A stretch of DNA of 64,000 nucleotides from CAYXEN01 sp964464035 (GCA_964464035.1 CAYXEN010000007.1:1-64000), one strand, 5' to 3'. Positions 51,752-61,169 are shown, counted from the stretch's first letter. Notes: generated from the sequence alone by a model not told the origin. Numbers and translations are program-made.

Positions 51752-52888
51752 TCAAAAAGCAAGGGCATGTTCCAAATCCGCTTCGAGATCTTCCACGTCT
51801 TCTATGCCCACCGATATCCTTACCAGTCCATCCGTGATCCCGAGCGCTTCCCTGTCTTCCTTGGGAACACTGGCATGCGTCATGGTGGCCGGATGGCTGA
51901 TCAAACTCTCTACTCCTCCCAAGCTTTCGGCGAGCGTAAAGATTCTCGTGCGTTCCAATACCTTGCTCGCATTCTCCAGCGAACCCACGTCGAAAGATAT
52001 CATTCCTCCGAACCCGCGAGCCTGCCTCTTCGCCAGTTCGTGGTGGGGATGATCTTCCAGCCCGGGATAGTTCACGTGAACGACCTTCGGATGAGTCTTC
52101 AGGAATACGGCGAGACGCCTCGCATTGGCATCATGCTGGCGCATGCGAAGAGCCAGTGTCTTCGTCCCGCGTAGGGCCAGCCAGCAATCGAACGGCCCTG
52201 GGACCGCTCCCACCGCGTTCTGGATGAAGTGCAGCTTCTCGCTCAGTTCCTCGTCGTTCACCACCACCACGCCGCCGACCATGTCGCTGTGCCCGTTCAG
52301 ATACTTGGTAGTGCTGTGCACGACGATGTCCGCCCCCAGCTCGAGCGGGTTCTGCAGATACGGGCTCATGAACGTGTTGTCAACGGCCATAAGGGCGTTT
52401 CGTGAGTGCGCCGCCTTCGCGACGGCCGCTATGTCGGTGACACTGAGGACGGGGTTGGTTGGAGTCTCCACGAACACCAGCCGCGTCGATTCCGTAATGC
52501 TCTTCTCAACGATATCGAGATCCGTCGTATCGATGAATCCGGCGGTGACGCCGAAACGCTTGAGCACCTGATCGAAAAGCCTGTAGGTTCCCCCGTACAC
52601 GTTGTTTGTAATCAAGATCTCGTCTCCCTCGTTGAAGAGACGAATGACGGCGTCTATCGCGGACAGGCCGGAAGCGAACGCGATCCCGAACCTGCCGCGC
52701 TCGAGAACGGCGACGTTGCGCTCGAACGCCTCACGCGTGGGATTCTGCGTCCGCGCGTACTCGTACCCTCTGTGCTTGCCCAGACCGTCCTGCTTGTATG
52801 TCGACGTCTGAAAGATAGGAACCATGACGGCGCCGGTGACCTTCTCCGGCTCCTGGCCGCCGTGAACCGCATCCGTGGAAAAACCCAT
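51752..52888 (-). CDS. Cystathionine gamma-lyase/gamma-synthase, PLP-dependent
   Basis: A 378-residue Cys/Met-metabolism PLP enzyme. The PLP lysine is Lys195 (VVHSTTKYLNGHSDMVGG). Other family segments are YEYARTQNPTREAFERNVA, FASGLSAIDAVIRL, VETPTNPVLSVTDI, and the C-terminal ESLGGVESLISHPATMTH. Gamma-lyases split cystathionine into Cys, 2-oxobutyrate and ammonia, and gamma-synthases make cystathionine; the sequence alone does not separate them. The preceding gene on this strand is a cystathionine beta-synthase, which favours the gamma-lyase role in reverse transsulfuration. Start at 52888 behind GGAGGAG. Gap to CBS is 104 bases. Confidence 0.9.
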   Translation of the reverse strand: MGFSTDAVHGGQEPEKVTGAVMVPIFQTSTYKQDGLGKHRGYEYARTQNPTREAFERNVAVLERGRFGIAFASGLSAIDAVIRLFNEGDEILITNNVYGGTYRLFDQVLKRFGVTAGFIDTTDLDIVEKSITESTRLVFVETPTNPVLSVTDIAAVAKAAHSRNALMAVDNTFMSPYLQNPLELGADIVVHSTTKYLNGHSDMVGGVVVVNDEELSEKLHFIQNAVGAVPGPFDCWLALRGTKTLALRMRQHDANARRLAVFLKTHPKVVHVNYPGLEDHPHHELAKRQARGFGGMISFDVGSLENASKVLERTRIFTLAESLGGVESLISHPATMTHASVPKEDREALGITDGLVRISVGIEDVEDLEADLEHALAF

Positions 52889-52992
52889 TTCACTCCTCCC
52901 GAGTTCTTGCCCTTTACCCATGCTTCTTCCCGACTCCCCTGTGAAGCGATCACCGGGAAGACGACTATCCCCGCTTCAGGGGATCAAGATCA

Positions 52993-54384
52993 TCAATCCA
53001 TCTCCGAAATCATGTACTCTACGAGATCGTATTTCGTAAGGATCCCGACCACGTTTCCATCGTCGCGTACGAGGACCGCTGCGCTCTTCTGGGCGAGAAG
53101 CTTGAGAGCTTCCTGGTAGGATGCATCGCTATCCACGATCGGGAACGGTTTGCCCATCACATCGGCGACCGGTTCCTCGCCGGATATCTTGCCCGAGAGG
53201 ATCTTGTCCATCACTTCGCCCTCGATCACTCTCCCCACCCATTGCTCGCCCTGCTTCACGGGAAGCTGGGACACGTTGTAGGTCTTCATCTGATCAAGTG
53301 CTCTATGGATGGCATCCTCCGATTCGGCGTAGACCAGCGGGGGCAGTGCGGCCGCCTTGCCGTGCAGGAGATCACCCACGGTGAGGAGTTTGGCGTCCAG
53401 CATCCGGTTCTCTCTCATCCACTCGTCTGAATGGAACTTGGAGAGATATCTCTCGCCCGTATCGGGAAGCAAAACCACCACTACTTTGTCTTCGTCGAGA
53501 TCGCGGGCCACTTTGAGAGCGGCTGCAACGGCGGTTCCCGCGGAACCGCCGACCATCAACCCTTCCTCCCGCGAAAGCCTGCGCGCCATGTTGAAGGATT
53601 CCTTGTCGGAGATTCTCACTACCTCGTCAACGTAGTCCATCTCGAAAGTCCCGGGAACTATGTCTTCCCCGATCCCTTCCACGAGGTACGGATGGGCTTC
53701 GCCCTTCTCTTTCGTGTAGAAGTAATCCTTGAGGATGCTGCCTACCGGATCGACGCCGATGACCTTGACCGAAGGTTTCTTCTCCTTGAGGAATCTTCCC
53801 GTTCCGCTCACGGTGCCGCCCGTCCCGATGCCGGCCACGAAATAATCCACGCGGCCCGCGGTATCGCGCCAGATCTCCGGTCCCGTGGTTTCGTAATGGG
53901 CTTGCGGATTGAGCTTGTTGAAATACTGGTTGGCCAGGACCGCGTTGGGGGTCGTCTCGACTATCTTGCGCGCCACGGAGTAATAGCTCTTCTCCGAGTC
54001 GGGGGGAACGGCGGTGGGACAGGTTATCACTTCGGCTCCGTAGGACTTGAGCAGCCTGATCTTCTCCTTGCTCATCTTGTCCGGCATGGTGAATATCGCC
54101 TTGAACCCCATGACCGCAGCCACAAGGGCCAGCCCCACGCCGGTGTTGCCGGACGTGCATTCCACTATCGTGCCGCCCGGCTTGAGCTTGCCCTGCCTGA
54201 TCGCATCCTCGATCATCTTGACGCCGATCCTGTCCTTGACACTCCCGCCCGGGTTGAAGTACTCCACCTTCGCCAGGACCGTAGCCTTTATGCCGCCGGT
54301 CACTTTGTTCAGCTTCACGAGGGGTGTGCCGCCGATCGTCTCCAGAATATTCTCCGCGTAACGCATCCCGTCTTGATTCGTCAT
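52993..54384 (-). CDS. Cystathionine beta-synthase with C-terminal CBS domains
   Basis: A 463-residue PLP enzyme. GTPLVKLNKVTGGIKATVLAK and FNPGGSVKDRIGVKM hold the PLP lysine (Lys50). ECTSGNTGVGLALVAAVMGF and GIGTGGTVSGTGRFLKEK follow. The C-terminal 130 residues hold two CBS motifs (ALDQMKTYNVSQLPVKQGEQ; VVGILTKYDLVEYMI). It condenses serine and homocysteine to cystathionine, possibly under control of a nucleotide bound by the CBS pair; no heme-binding N-terminal extension is present. A cysteine-synthase role cannot be fully excluded, but the adjacent gamma-lyase supports CBS. Start at 54384 behind GGAG. Confidence 0.9.
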   Translation of the reverse strand: MTNQDGMRYAENILETIGGTPLVKLNKVTGGIKATVLAKVEYFNPGGSVKDRIGVKMIEDAIRQGKLKPGGTIVECTSGNTGVGLALVAAVMGFKAIFTMPDKMSKEKIRLLKSYGAEVITCPTAVPPDSEKSYYSVARKIVETTPNAVLANQYFNKLNPQAHYETTGPEIWRDTAGRVDYFVAGIGTGGTVSGTGRFLKEKKPSVKVIGVDPVGSILKDYFYTKEKGEAHPYLVEGIGEDIVPGTFEMDYVDEVVRISDKESFNMARRLSREEGLMVGGSAGTAVAAALKVARDLDEDKVVVVLLPDTGERYLSKFHSDEWMRENRMLDAKLLTVGDLLHGKAAALPPLVYAESEDAIHRALDQMKTYNVSQLPVKQGEQWVGRVIEGEVMDKILSGKISGEEPVADVMGKPFPIVDSDASYQEALKLLAQKSAAVLVRDDGNVVGILTKYDLVEYMISEMD

Positions 54385-54563
54385 TTCACTCCGCGGCTTC
54401 GACTTTCGCCGCTTCCTCCCTTCTCGAAATTGGTTCCGTCCTCCTCGATACTTCAATAGGCCCGATCCAACGGGGGAACACGTTCATCTTCAAATCATCC
54501 GTTCAATTTATATCACATCACCGGTGGGAAATCAATGAGGGCGGACGGACGTCGCAAAGCACG

Positions 54564-56942
54564 TCAACGCAGGAGAACCAGTTTCTTGACCTGCACGCGG
54601 TCCCCGGCGGCGGCCCTGAGGAAATAGATTCCGGAAGAGACCGTTTCCCCGCGGTCGTTCCTGCCGTCCCAACTGGTCGTAACGACCGTCGAGCGAAGTT
54701 CATCCCTGTACACGATCTTCACGAGCCTTCCCGTCACGTCGTATATCCTCACGTCCACCCGGGTCGGAACCTCCTCCACCAAGGACGCCGATCGCCCCAT
54801 CCCCCGAGAACCGCCCGTGGGCGGTCCGGTCTCGCGATAGCTTGGAGGGATGAAAATCGAAAAGCTCGTGGACCCGCTGAACGGGTTGGGAACGGCGTTC
54901 GAAACCAGCTCGCCGCTGTGCATCGGGAGCATCGCCGTTACCTCGACGGTTCCCGAGTCCATGGTGAAAACCTTCGTGCCGCCGTGAAAGTCAAGCCCGA
55001 AAGTCCCCCGCACGAAATAGCGATATTTCGTACCCGGAGTGACCGTGGTGTCGGTGAACTCGTACGGCGTGTAACCGTCACCCGCCACGCCGGACGGGTG
55101 AAGACCCGAGACGATGAGCGTGTCCTCGCCGGGCGAAACGGCCACCCTGTAGAGATCGAAGCGGGCTCCGAAAGTCTCGCCGAACATCCTCCATTCGAGG
55201 GTTATGCCCCGGTTCGCGACCTTGACTTCGAAGAGAGAATACTTCAGGCCGAGATTGTAGATTCTCTTCGTTATCACTCCGGAGGATATGCCCACCCTGG
55301 TTCGGACCTTGATTCCCACTTCCGTGAGCCCCACCGGAATCGATTTCAATTTCACGACCAGGTCCTCTTCCGGCTCGTCCCACTTTCCGTCTTCCGGCGT
55401 GAGAATGATGTTTCCCGAACCGCTCACACTGAGAAACCCGTCCTGGAGAGGGGCCGCGTAGTCGATGCGCGTTTCTTCGGGTTGGGCGGGATTGCGGTTC
55501 TCGACCGGCACGGACACCGCCTTGCATCTGACCGTGACGTCCGAAGCGAGCAGCGTCTCCGCGCTGGAATTCTCGAAGATGACGGTGGGCGTAGATTGGT
55601 AGAGATCCGGCACGCTGTTGTCGTCCGCATCCACCACGCCCATCATGCCCGCGGTGAAAAAGCAGATGGGTCTTCCCAGGTCCTGTTTCGCCTGGGCCAT
55701 GATGCAGTAATCCAGGTCCCTGCAACCCGTTGGACGTCCGTATGGGTCGACTTCGAGTATCTTGTTCTTGTTGTAGTAATCCAAGTAGCCGGAATGGGCG
55801 TTGCAATCTCCTATCGCCGACTTATACTCGTCTAGGGCCCAAAATATATGGCAAGTCTCGTGTTGAAACACCTGCGAGAAGAGAAGGACCTGGTCGATGC
55901 CGTACGGATTGCTTCCCGCCGGGTAGGGGATCACGAGATAAGGGCCTCCCAGATATGCATAGGCCGTGTAGCGGGCATCCTTGAACAGATGGCCGGGAGC
56001 GTTGGCGCTGTTGGCCACGAAGGCGGTGAAAACCCAGTTCGTTCCGTAGTGTTTCCTCCCGTCCTCGTTGAACTCGTGCACTATCAATATGGGATCGCCC
56101 TTGCTCACGTCGTAACCCATGTTGGCCATCACGTCGTTTATCCAGACGTGGTCCGAATCGTCGTTGTGATCGATCGGTTCGAACTGGGTTCTCGCCCTTT
56201 GGAACAAACGAAAGGTGAGGTCGATGGGGTAGATCGAGTACTCCTCCTGGAAGTCGAGCATTGCTGAGTATACGCCGCTTATCGCATCAGAGAGCCGGGC
56301 GTCACTCCAATTTTCTTCGCCGCCGTCGCTCTCCGGAAAGATCACCTGCACTAGTATCTCGCCCATCATGAACTCGCTGTTCTGGCTGGGATTGCGCATG
56401 ACCTCGCCCGGGGACGAAGCGGCCGCCTGCGGTTTCCATTTCTTCATGACGCGCACGGGCACGCGGAGAACCTTGTCCGAAAACCCCGGATCCTCCGGTG
56501 GAATCCCCGGCTCGTGTGCTTTCGCATCGACGGATGCTCTCGGCGAATACGCCCTTCCGATCTCCCTCAATCCCGGGAAGAATCGAGAATCGGAGCCCGG
56601 GCCCGCCGCCTTGTCGAGCACCCCGGGCAATAGTTCCATGCCCTCGGCGGCCGCGAGCGCCGCTTCGCTCACCCCCTCGGGCAAATCACACACGATATAC
56701 GAAGGGAGAAAGGCGTTCACGTGCACCGCTCCCGCATCCAGGAGCCTGGCCTTGAAGGCCAGGAGATCCTTCTCCGTTCCTCCCCGGTTGAAAAAAACCG
56801 CGCGGTGATAATTCATCCCGCGCACCGGAATATTCCCCGTGTGTTCCAGCACGCCCACGCGACGGGCCGTCGTCACCGTCGCAGGGAGTGAAAAGACGGC
56901 GACCAGGCCGAACAACAAGGACCTCGCGAGCAGCGTTCTCAT
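54564..56942 (-). CDS. Secreted zincin metallopeptidase with FlgD-like C-terminal tail
   Basis: A 792-residue exported protein. The signal peptide is TLLARSLLFGLVAVFSLPAT (residues 3-22). A zincin motif HETCHIFWALDEY lies near residue 361, with the pattern HExxH followed by x4-5-D-E-Y that occurs in M6/M64-like metallopeptidases. A dockerin-like DADDNSVPDLY follows near 440. The C-terminus is a FlgD/Ig-like tail: VPNPFSGSTSFSIF, DVTGRLVKIVY, SWDGRNDRGE, KLVLLR. The start at 56942 overlaps the stop of the preceding gene as ATGA. Substrate unknown. The long open frame back to 57275 is not used. Confidence 0.85.
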   Translation of the reverse strand: MRTLLARSLLFGLVAVFSLPATVTTARRVGVLEHTGNIPVRGMNYHRAVFFNRGGTEKDLLAFKARLLDAGAVHVNAFLPSYIVCDLPEGVSEAALAAAEGMELLPGVLDKAAGPGSDSRFFPGLREIGRAYSPRASVDAKAHEPGIPPEDPGFSDKVLRVPVRVMKKWKPQAAASSPGEVMRNPSQNSEFMMGEILVQVIFPESDGGEENWSDARLSDAISGVYSAMLDFQEEYSIYPIDLTFRLFQRARTQFEPIDHNDDSDHVWINDVMANMGYDVSKGDPILIVHEFNEDGRKHYGTNWVFTAFVANSANAPGHLFKDARYTAYAYLGGPYLVIPYPAGSNPYGIDQVLLFSQVFQHETCHIFWALDEYKSAIGDCNAHSGYLDYYNKNKILEVDPYGRPTGCRDLDYCIMAQAKQDLGRPICFFTAGMMGVVDADDNSVPDLYQSTPTVIFENSSAETLLASDVTVRCKAVSVPVENRNPAQPEETRIDYAAPLQDGFLSVSGSGNIILTPEDGKWDEPEEDLVVKLKSIPVGLTEVGIKVRTRVGISSGVITKRIYNLGLKYSLFEVKVANRGITLEWRMFGETFGARFDLYRVAVSPGEDTLIVSGLHPSGVAGDGYTPYEFTDTTVTPGTKYRYFVRGTFGLDFHGGTKVFTMDSGTVEVTAMLPMHSGELVSNAVPNPFSGSTSFSIFIPPSYRETGPPTGGSRGMGRSASLVEEVPTRVDVRIYDVTGRLVKIVYRDELRSTVVTTSWDGRNDRGETVSSGIYFLRAAAGDRVQVKKLVLLR

Positions 56943-57790
56943 CTCTTGCCTCCCCGCCCGGCGAACAGCGAACGGGCTCCCGATCCGAAGTCGATCAGCA
57001 GGAGCTCCGTTTCGGATTTCCTGACTCCGGCCACGGGAACACCCGGTATCGGCGGATCGATCTTCGATTCCCTCGAGCAGCGGGATACGTAGCGCACGAT
57101 ATGAAACAGCGGAACCGCGCCGGCAAAGTAGATCTCGTGCACGTCGTCCACGCGCTTCAGCAAAGTCGACCGTCCCGCGGGGACTTTCTTCTCGTACGCT
57201 ACGTGTTTCATCTTCTTCACACACCTGAAATCCCTCCCGGCGGCCCGCACCGAAGCTTTGCCCCCATCCTCCCAAAGATCCCGGCGCCCTTTGCTCAACT
57301 CACTCTCGAGTCGGCCCACGAGCTCCTCGTCTCCGCTTTCGATCGGTCCGCTTCCATGTTTGATGAAGATCTCCAGCACGCGGGCCCCGGTGGAGTCCGC
57401 CGGATCGCCGGAGCGGACCGCATCCGACATGAGAACGCGCATGGCTAGTGTATCGCCGTGCCGTTCCTTTCCCTCGATCTCCAGCCAGAAACTTCCCGGC
57501 GACGGAGGATCTGAATCGCCGGGGATCGCTATGTACAGCTCCGATGAATCCCGCCTCGTCTCCGAGGATTCCACCACGAGGTAGCGGCACCAGGCCCCCG
57601 CGGTAAGGCTCATTCCCTCGAACGCGATCGCCGGTATCAGGAGATCGTCCTCCGAGGAGGAGGCAGCGGCGGCAGGCGATACCGTGCCGACAAGAGAGAT
57701 CGCATGGAAAACGAGCAGGACGACGGGAAATGCCCGTCGGGCGGTTGCGTGCTCGAAGGGTGACCGGATCTTCTTCCCCTTCAATCTCAT
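56939..57790 (-). CDS. Secreted protein of unknown family, coupled to the zincin peptidase
   Basis: A 283-residue protein with a hydrophobic export signal (VVLLVFHAISLVGTVSPAAA, about 24-43). The mature part is mixed and shows no domain that I recognise; fragments include SLTAGAWCRYLVVESSETRR and SGSFWLEIEGKE-like beta segments, and YEKKVPAGRSTLLKRVDD. It looks like a small beta-rich exported domain. Its stop overlaps the peptidase start as ATGA, so the two products are made together and may interact (inference). The start at 57790 is the most likely one for a signal peptide, but the ribosome site is weak. Confidence 0.6.
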   Translation of the reverse strand: MRLKGKKIRSPFEHATARRAFPVVLLVFHAISLVGTVSPAAAASSSEDDLLIPAIAFEGMSLTAGAWCRYLVVESSETRRDSSELYIAIPGDSDPPSPGSFWLEIEGKERHGDTLAMRVLMSDAVRSGDPADSTGARVLEIFIKHGSGPIESGDEELVGRLESELSKGRRDLWEDGGKASVRAAGRDFRCVKKMKHVAYEKKVPAGRSTLLKRVDDVHEIYFAGAVPLFHIVRYVSRCSRESKIDPPIPGVPVAGVRKSETELLLIDFGSGARSLFAGRGGKR

Positions 57791-57872
57791 GACATATTCA
57801 CCGCTTGGATTGTGACTTCTCCCCGCCGGACCATCCGTGCGAGCGTGGAAAGGCGGCCCGGTCAAACCGGCG

Positions 57873-59270
57873 TCAATGGGCTATCTTCCGCCAGGCCCTG
57901 GAAAAGTCGAATGTGGGGTCTTGTTCCTTAGTATGGCACTGCGTGCAACTCTCCGAGGCGCGGGAGGCGTAGGTGCCGTCCCTCTTGTGCTCCGCCCCCG
58001 GCCCGTGGCACGCCTCGCACTGGACCTCGACCAGATCAACGGGAGAGCCGATGATGCGTGATCCCGTGTATCCCCCGCGCTTGCCGTAACCCGTCGAGTG
58101 GCACGAGATACAGCTCGAATCACGCTGCTTGAATTGCGAGGCCAGGGTTTCGTACGCCCTGGCGTGTTTGGTGCCCGCGTAGATCCGGAAAGCGTCCGCG
58201 TGGCATCGGATGCAGTTGCCCAGGCCCAGGTAGATGTCACCGGGCCCGGCGTTGGAGGTGTTGCCCTTGAGCATCTGCTTGGCATAGAGTTCTTTCTGCT
58301 TCTTCTTGTTCTCTTCGTCGAAACTCTTGATGATGGCGGCCACCCGCTCGTCGTCGGGCACCCTCTTGTTAAGTGTATATATGTTGTTCCTCGTATCGGC
58401 GATCTTGCCTTCGGGGTCGAGCGCCACGCGCAGGACACCGACCGCCTGCCCGTGGAAGGTAACCTTGTAGACCGGCACGGTCCCCATCATGTACGGTTCC
58501 TTGGTTCTCTCCGTCTTGTCGCCGTGCCCCAGAACGGCGAAATCGAACTGCGGGAAGTCGGGGAGAATCTTCTCCAGATCCTCCCTGTCCATGTGCGCGA
58601 GAAGTACCAGGATGTCGCATTTCCGGCGGACCTCGGGCACCAGCTTTTCGAGTATCGGGGCCGGATCCTTCAGCACGTAAGTGAGGGCTTCGACTTTCTT
58701 CGCGCTCCCGCGCCGCGGATTCCTCACCTTGGTGCGGGGGGAGAGAACGGCTATGAAACCTATCTTGATCCCCCCGCGCGAGACGATTCTGTACGGAGGG
58801 AAGACCGGCTTCCGGCTCACGACGGTTTTCCCGCCCTTTCCCGCCTTCTTGCGGAACAAGTTCGCGCAGACGAGATTCAGTTTGTTTTTCTTGTAATCGG
58901 CGTAGAGCTTGTCGAGGCCTCGGCTCAGGTCCATTTCGCCGACGGCCACCGCATCGTAGCGGAGATATGCAAGCATGCGGGCCACGAAATGGTCCTTCGG
59001 CTCGTTGTAGACGTTCCCCCCGCCGAAGAAATCACCGGCGGAACAGAGGACGAGGAAGCCGGAGAAGTCCGACTGCTCCTGCAATTGCTTTATCAGGGTC
59101 GCCCGCCGGGCGAAGCCGCCAGTGGCGTTGGCGTGTCACCCGCAAGGCTGATAATAGCCTCTCGTATCGCTGTTGTACACCAGCTGAAAAGATCTGTATC
59201 CGGATCCGGTCTTGGGCGGAATGCATCCCGCGAAGAGCGCGGCCAGCACGAGGGCAAACGCGATTCTCAT
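57873..59270 (-). CDS. Selenocysteine-containing lipoprotein: metallophosphatase-like domain plus four c-type heme sites
   Basis: A 465-residue protein if the UGA at 59136-59138 is read as selenocysteine. From ATG 59270 it begins with a lipoprotein signal (FALVLAALFAGC, lipid Cys16), then SFQLVYNSDTRGYYQPCG, Sec45, HANATGG and FARRATLI. Related proteins of this class have D-T-H/R-G-x and P-C-G-C before G-G-x-A-R-R, so Sec takes the second Cys place. The 5'-nucleotidase/UshA-like metallophosphatase region continues with LCSAGDFFGGGNVYN, VGEMDLSRGLDKLY, ILVLLAHMDRED and LGHGDKTE. The C-terminal third has four CxxCH heme motifs (CIRCH near 353, CISCH near 386, CEACH near 416, CTQCH near 441). 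Without recoding, the frame would start at an unlikely TTG at 59084 and lack the export signal. Ribosome site GGGAG at about -10. Function unknown; an extracytoplasmic redox or phosphoesterase role is likely. Confidence 0.88.
59136..59138 (-). other. Selenocysteine (UGA) codon in the multiheme lipoprotein gene
   Basis: TGA in the minus-strand frame, between YYQPCG and HANATGGFARR, in a motif where homologous proteins are expected to have Cys. The frame upstream runs to an ATG through a complete lipoprotein signal peptide. Confidence 0.87.
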
Positions 59271-59452
59271 ATTCGGGAACTCCCACTATAAAGCCGTCAT
59301 CGATTTAACCTTCTGATTTATAAGCAAGATATCATATCGTCCGCCGCCGGGCAAGCATTGATTCCGGAGCGCGGGGCCCGGGAGGACGGCCCCGGCCACC
59401 GGAAAAAGAACTGAAATGTTCCTAAAGCCGGCCTCCAAATCCTCCGATAAGC

Positions 59453-59472
59453 AAAAAAAGCCCGCCGGGCTT
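59453..59472 (-). terminator. Intrinsic terminator, minus direction, in the region between divergent genes
   Basis: AAGCCC (59458-59463) pairs with GGGCTT (59467-59472) across GCC, and on the minus strand the stem is followed by a run of T residues. It points towards the selenoprotein gene, so it would end transcription from the right or act as an attenuator in that gene's leader. No minus-strand gene lies immediately to the right, since the chemoreceptor gene runs plus. Confidence 0.55.
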
Positions 59473-59537
59473 GAATTTGGGAACGGGCGGCGGATTTCGC
59501 ACGCCCGGCAGTTGTATCGCCGAACCGGGAAGGACCA

Positions 59538-61166
59538 TTGATAATCCGAACCAAGCACATAGCCACCAGGCTTTTTATCCTGCTCGCCCCGTTCACGCTC
59601 GTTGCATTCGGCATCTACACCTTCATAGAAATCGGCCTGGTGAACAAGAACTTGACCGAAGTCTTGGTCAACGACGTCTACAATGCCGGCAGCGGGCTGG
59701 AACGCTCTTTCGAGAAAGAGATGGTTCACGGGAAAGGTTACGAGCTTTCGGAAATGGTCGATGATATATGCGAAGGGTTTTCGCTGAACGACGTGGATAT
59801 CTACACGCCGAACGGCGAGCTCAAAGCTTCGACTGATTCGCTTCTTTCGACCAGGCAGCGCACCTCCGCCGAGCCACTCTGTTCCAACTGCCACGATCCG
59901 GAGATGAAACAAAAACCCATCCTCGGTGAGCGCAGGACGGTCATCGAGAAGGATGCCAAGGGGGACAAGGTTCTGAACCTCCTCTATCACGTACCCAACA
60001 AGCCCGATTGTTTCAACGCGGATTGCCACGTGCATTCCCCCGACAACAAGTTCAACGGTGTGATAGTCGTCAAAGCTTCGCTCGTGCCGATCAGGGCCAT
60101 GACCGCACAAATAAGGAACAAGCTCATAATCGCGGCGATCATAATGATCACTCTCACCAGCTTCCTGGCGAGCTTTCTCATAAATAGAGTGCTCAGGCAT
60201 CCCATGAAGCAACTTCTGGAAGGAGTGGAAACACTATCCTCGGGCAACCTCAAGGCGAGGATCAACCTGACGGACGAGCAGGACGACGGAAACAAGAACA
60301 CGACGCTCGTCGAACGGCTGATCGCGGGAGGCAAGGAGGACGAACTGGCAAGCCTGGCCGATGCCTTCAACTCGATGAGCGCAAATCTCGAGCGAATACT
60401 ATCCAGCATACGTGAGGTGAGCCTGCGCATAACGACGGCGGGCGAGGAACTGAGCGCAGCGTCCGAGCAACAGGCCCAGGAGAGCAGGATTCAGTATGCC
60501 AAGATATCCGAGTCCATAAATGCGGCCCTCAAGTTGAGCAAGCAGGCTGAAAACATCGCTGAATCGATAAAGACAATCGAAGAATCGGCCGAGAAGACCC
60601 TCTCCGGAATGAAGGCGATGAAACACATCGTGGAAGGCTCGTCCCGCCAGATCGAGGACCTCGGCGACGAGATGCAGAAAATCATCAAGATCGCCGAGTT
60701 GATCCACAGCATAGCCGACGAGACCAACCTCCTTGCGCTCAACGCGGCGATAGAGGCCGCCCATGCCGGTGAGCACGGTGCCGGCTTCGCCGTAGTCGCA
60801 GACGAGGTCAGGCGCCTTGCCGACAGGACGACCGACGCGGCCAGAGAGATAACGACGACGATAAGTATCATTCACGGTGAAGTGAAAGCTACAATCCAGG
60901 ACACGAACAACACCGTCAAAGAAGTGGCGGAGAAGGCCGACCTGGCCAGCAAGACTTCCTCTCTGTTCAAGCACATAAGCCAAAGCGTCAAGGAGCAGCT
61001 GGATGCGAGCAAGCACATCGAAGAAGCACTCAAGGAGGCAAACGACATAATCGAGCAATTCGCCGCCGGAGCCCAGCAGACATCCGAGGCGTCGGACGAA
61101 CTCATGACTCTTGCTCTCAAACTCCAGTCTTTGTCCGAAGAATTCAAACTGGTCGAGATCCAATAG
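59538..61166 (+). CDS. Methyl-accepting chemotaxis protein with two periplasmic heme-binding motifs
   Basis: A 542-residue chemoreceptor. TM1 is about residues 11-33. The periplasmic domain (about 34-193) holds CSNCH at 115-119, a c-type heme motif, and a second motif CFNADCH at 158-164, with four residues between the cysteines as in some multiheme cytochromes. TM2 is about 194-216, then a HAMP-like segment (HPMKQLLEGVETLSSGNLKA). The signalling hairpin has EIHSIADETNLLALNAA-like sequence with NLLALNAAIEAAHAGEHGAG and EVRRLADRTTDAAREI. It probably senses redox conditions or a gas or ligand through heme. Start is TTG at 59538 behind AAGGA. cheD and cheR at 35.8 kb are possible modifiers. Confidence 0.93.
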   Translation: MIIRTKHIATRLFILLAPFTLVAFGIYTFIEIGLVNKNLTEVLVNDVYNAGSGLERSFEKEMVHGKGYELSEMVDDICEGFSLNDVDIYTPNGELKASTDSLLSTRQRTSAEPLCSNCHDPEMKQKPILGERRTVIEKDAKGDKVLNLLYHVPNKPDCFNADCHVHSPDNKFNGVIVVKASLVPIRAMTAQIRNKLIIAAIIMITLTSFLASFLINRVLRHPMKQLLEGVETLSSGNLKARINLTDEQDDGNKNTTLVERLIAGGKEDELASLADAFNSMSANLERILSSIREVSLRITTAGEELSAASEQQAQESRIQYAKISESINAALKLSKQAENIAESIKTIEESAEKTLSGMKAMKHIVEGSSRQIEDLGDEMQKIIKIAELIHSIADETNLLALNAAIEAAHAGEHGAGFAVVADEVRRLADRTTDAAREITTTISIIHGEVKATIQDTNNTVKEVAEKADLASKTSSLFKHISQSVKEQLDASKHIEEALKEANDIIEQFAAGAQQTSEASDELMTLALKLQSLSEEFKLVEIQ

Positions 61167-61169
61167 GAA

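Noticed and set aside
59084..59270. Possibility that the multiheme protein simply starts at the TTG at 59084 (403 residues) and the upstream part is a pseudogene remnant
   Set aside because: The upstream codons carry a complete lipoprotein signal, a ribosome site and family-like sequence on both sides of the UGA, with no other stop or frameshift; Sec recoding explains this better, and selD shows the same behaviour.
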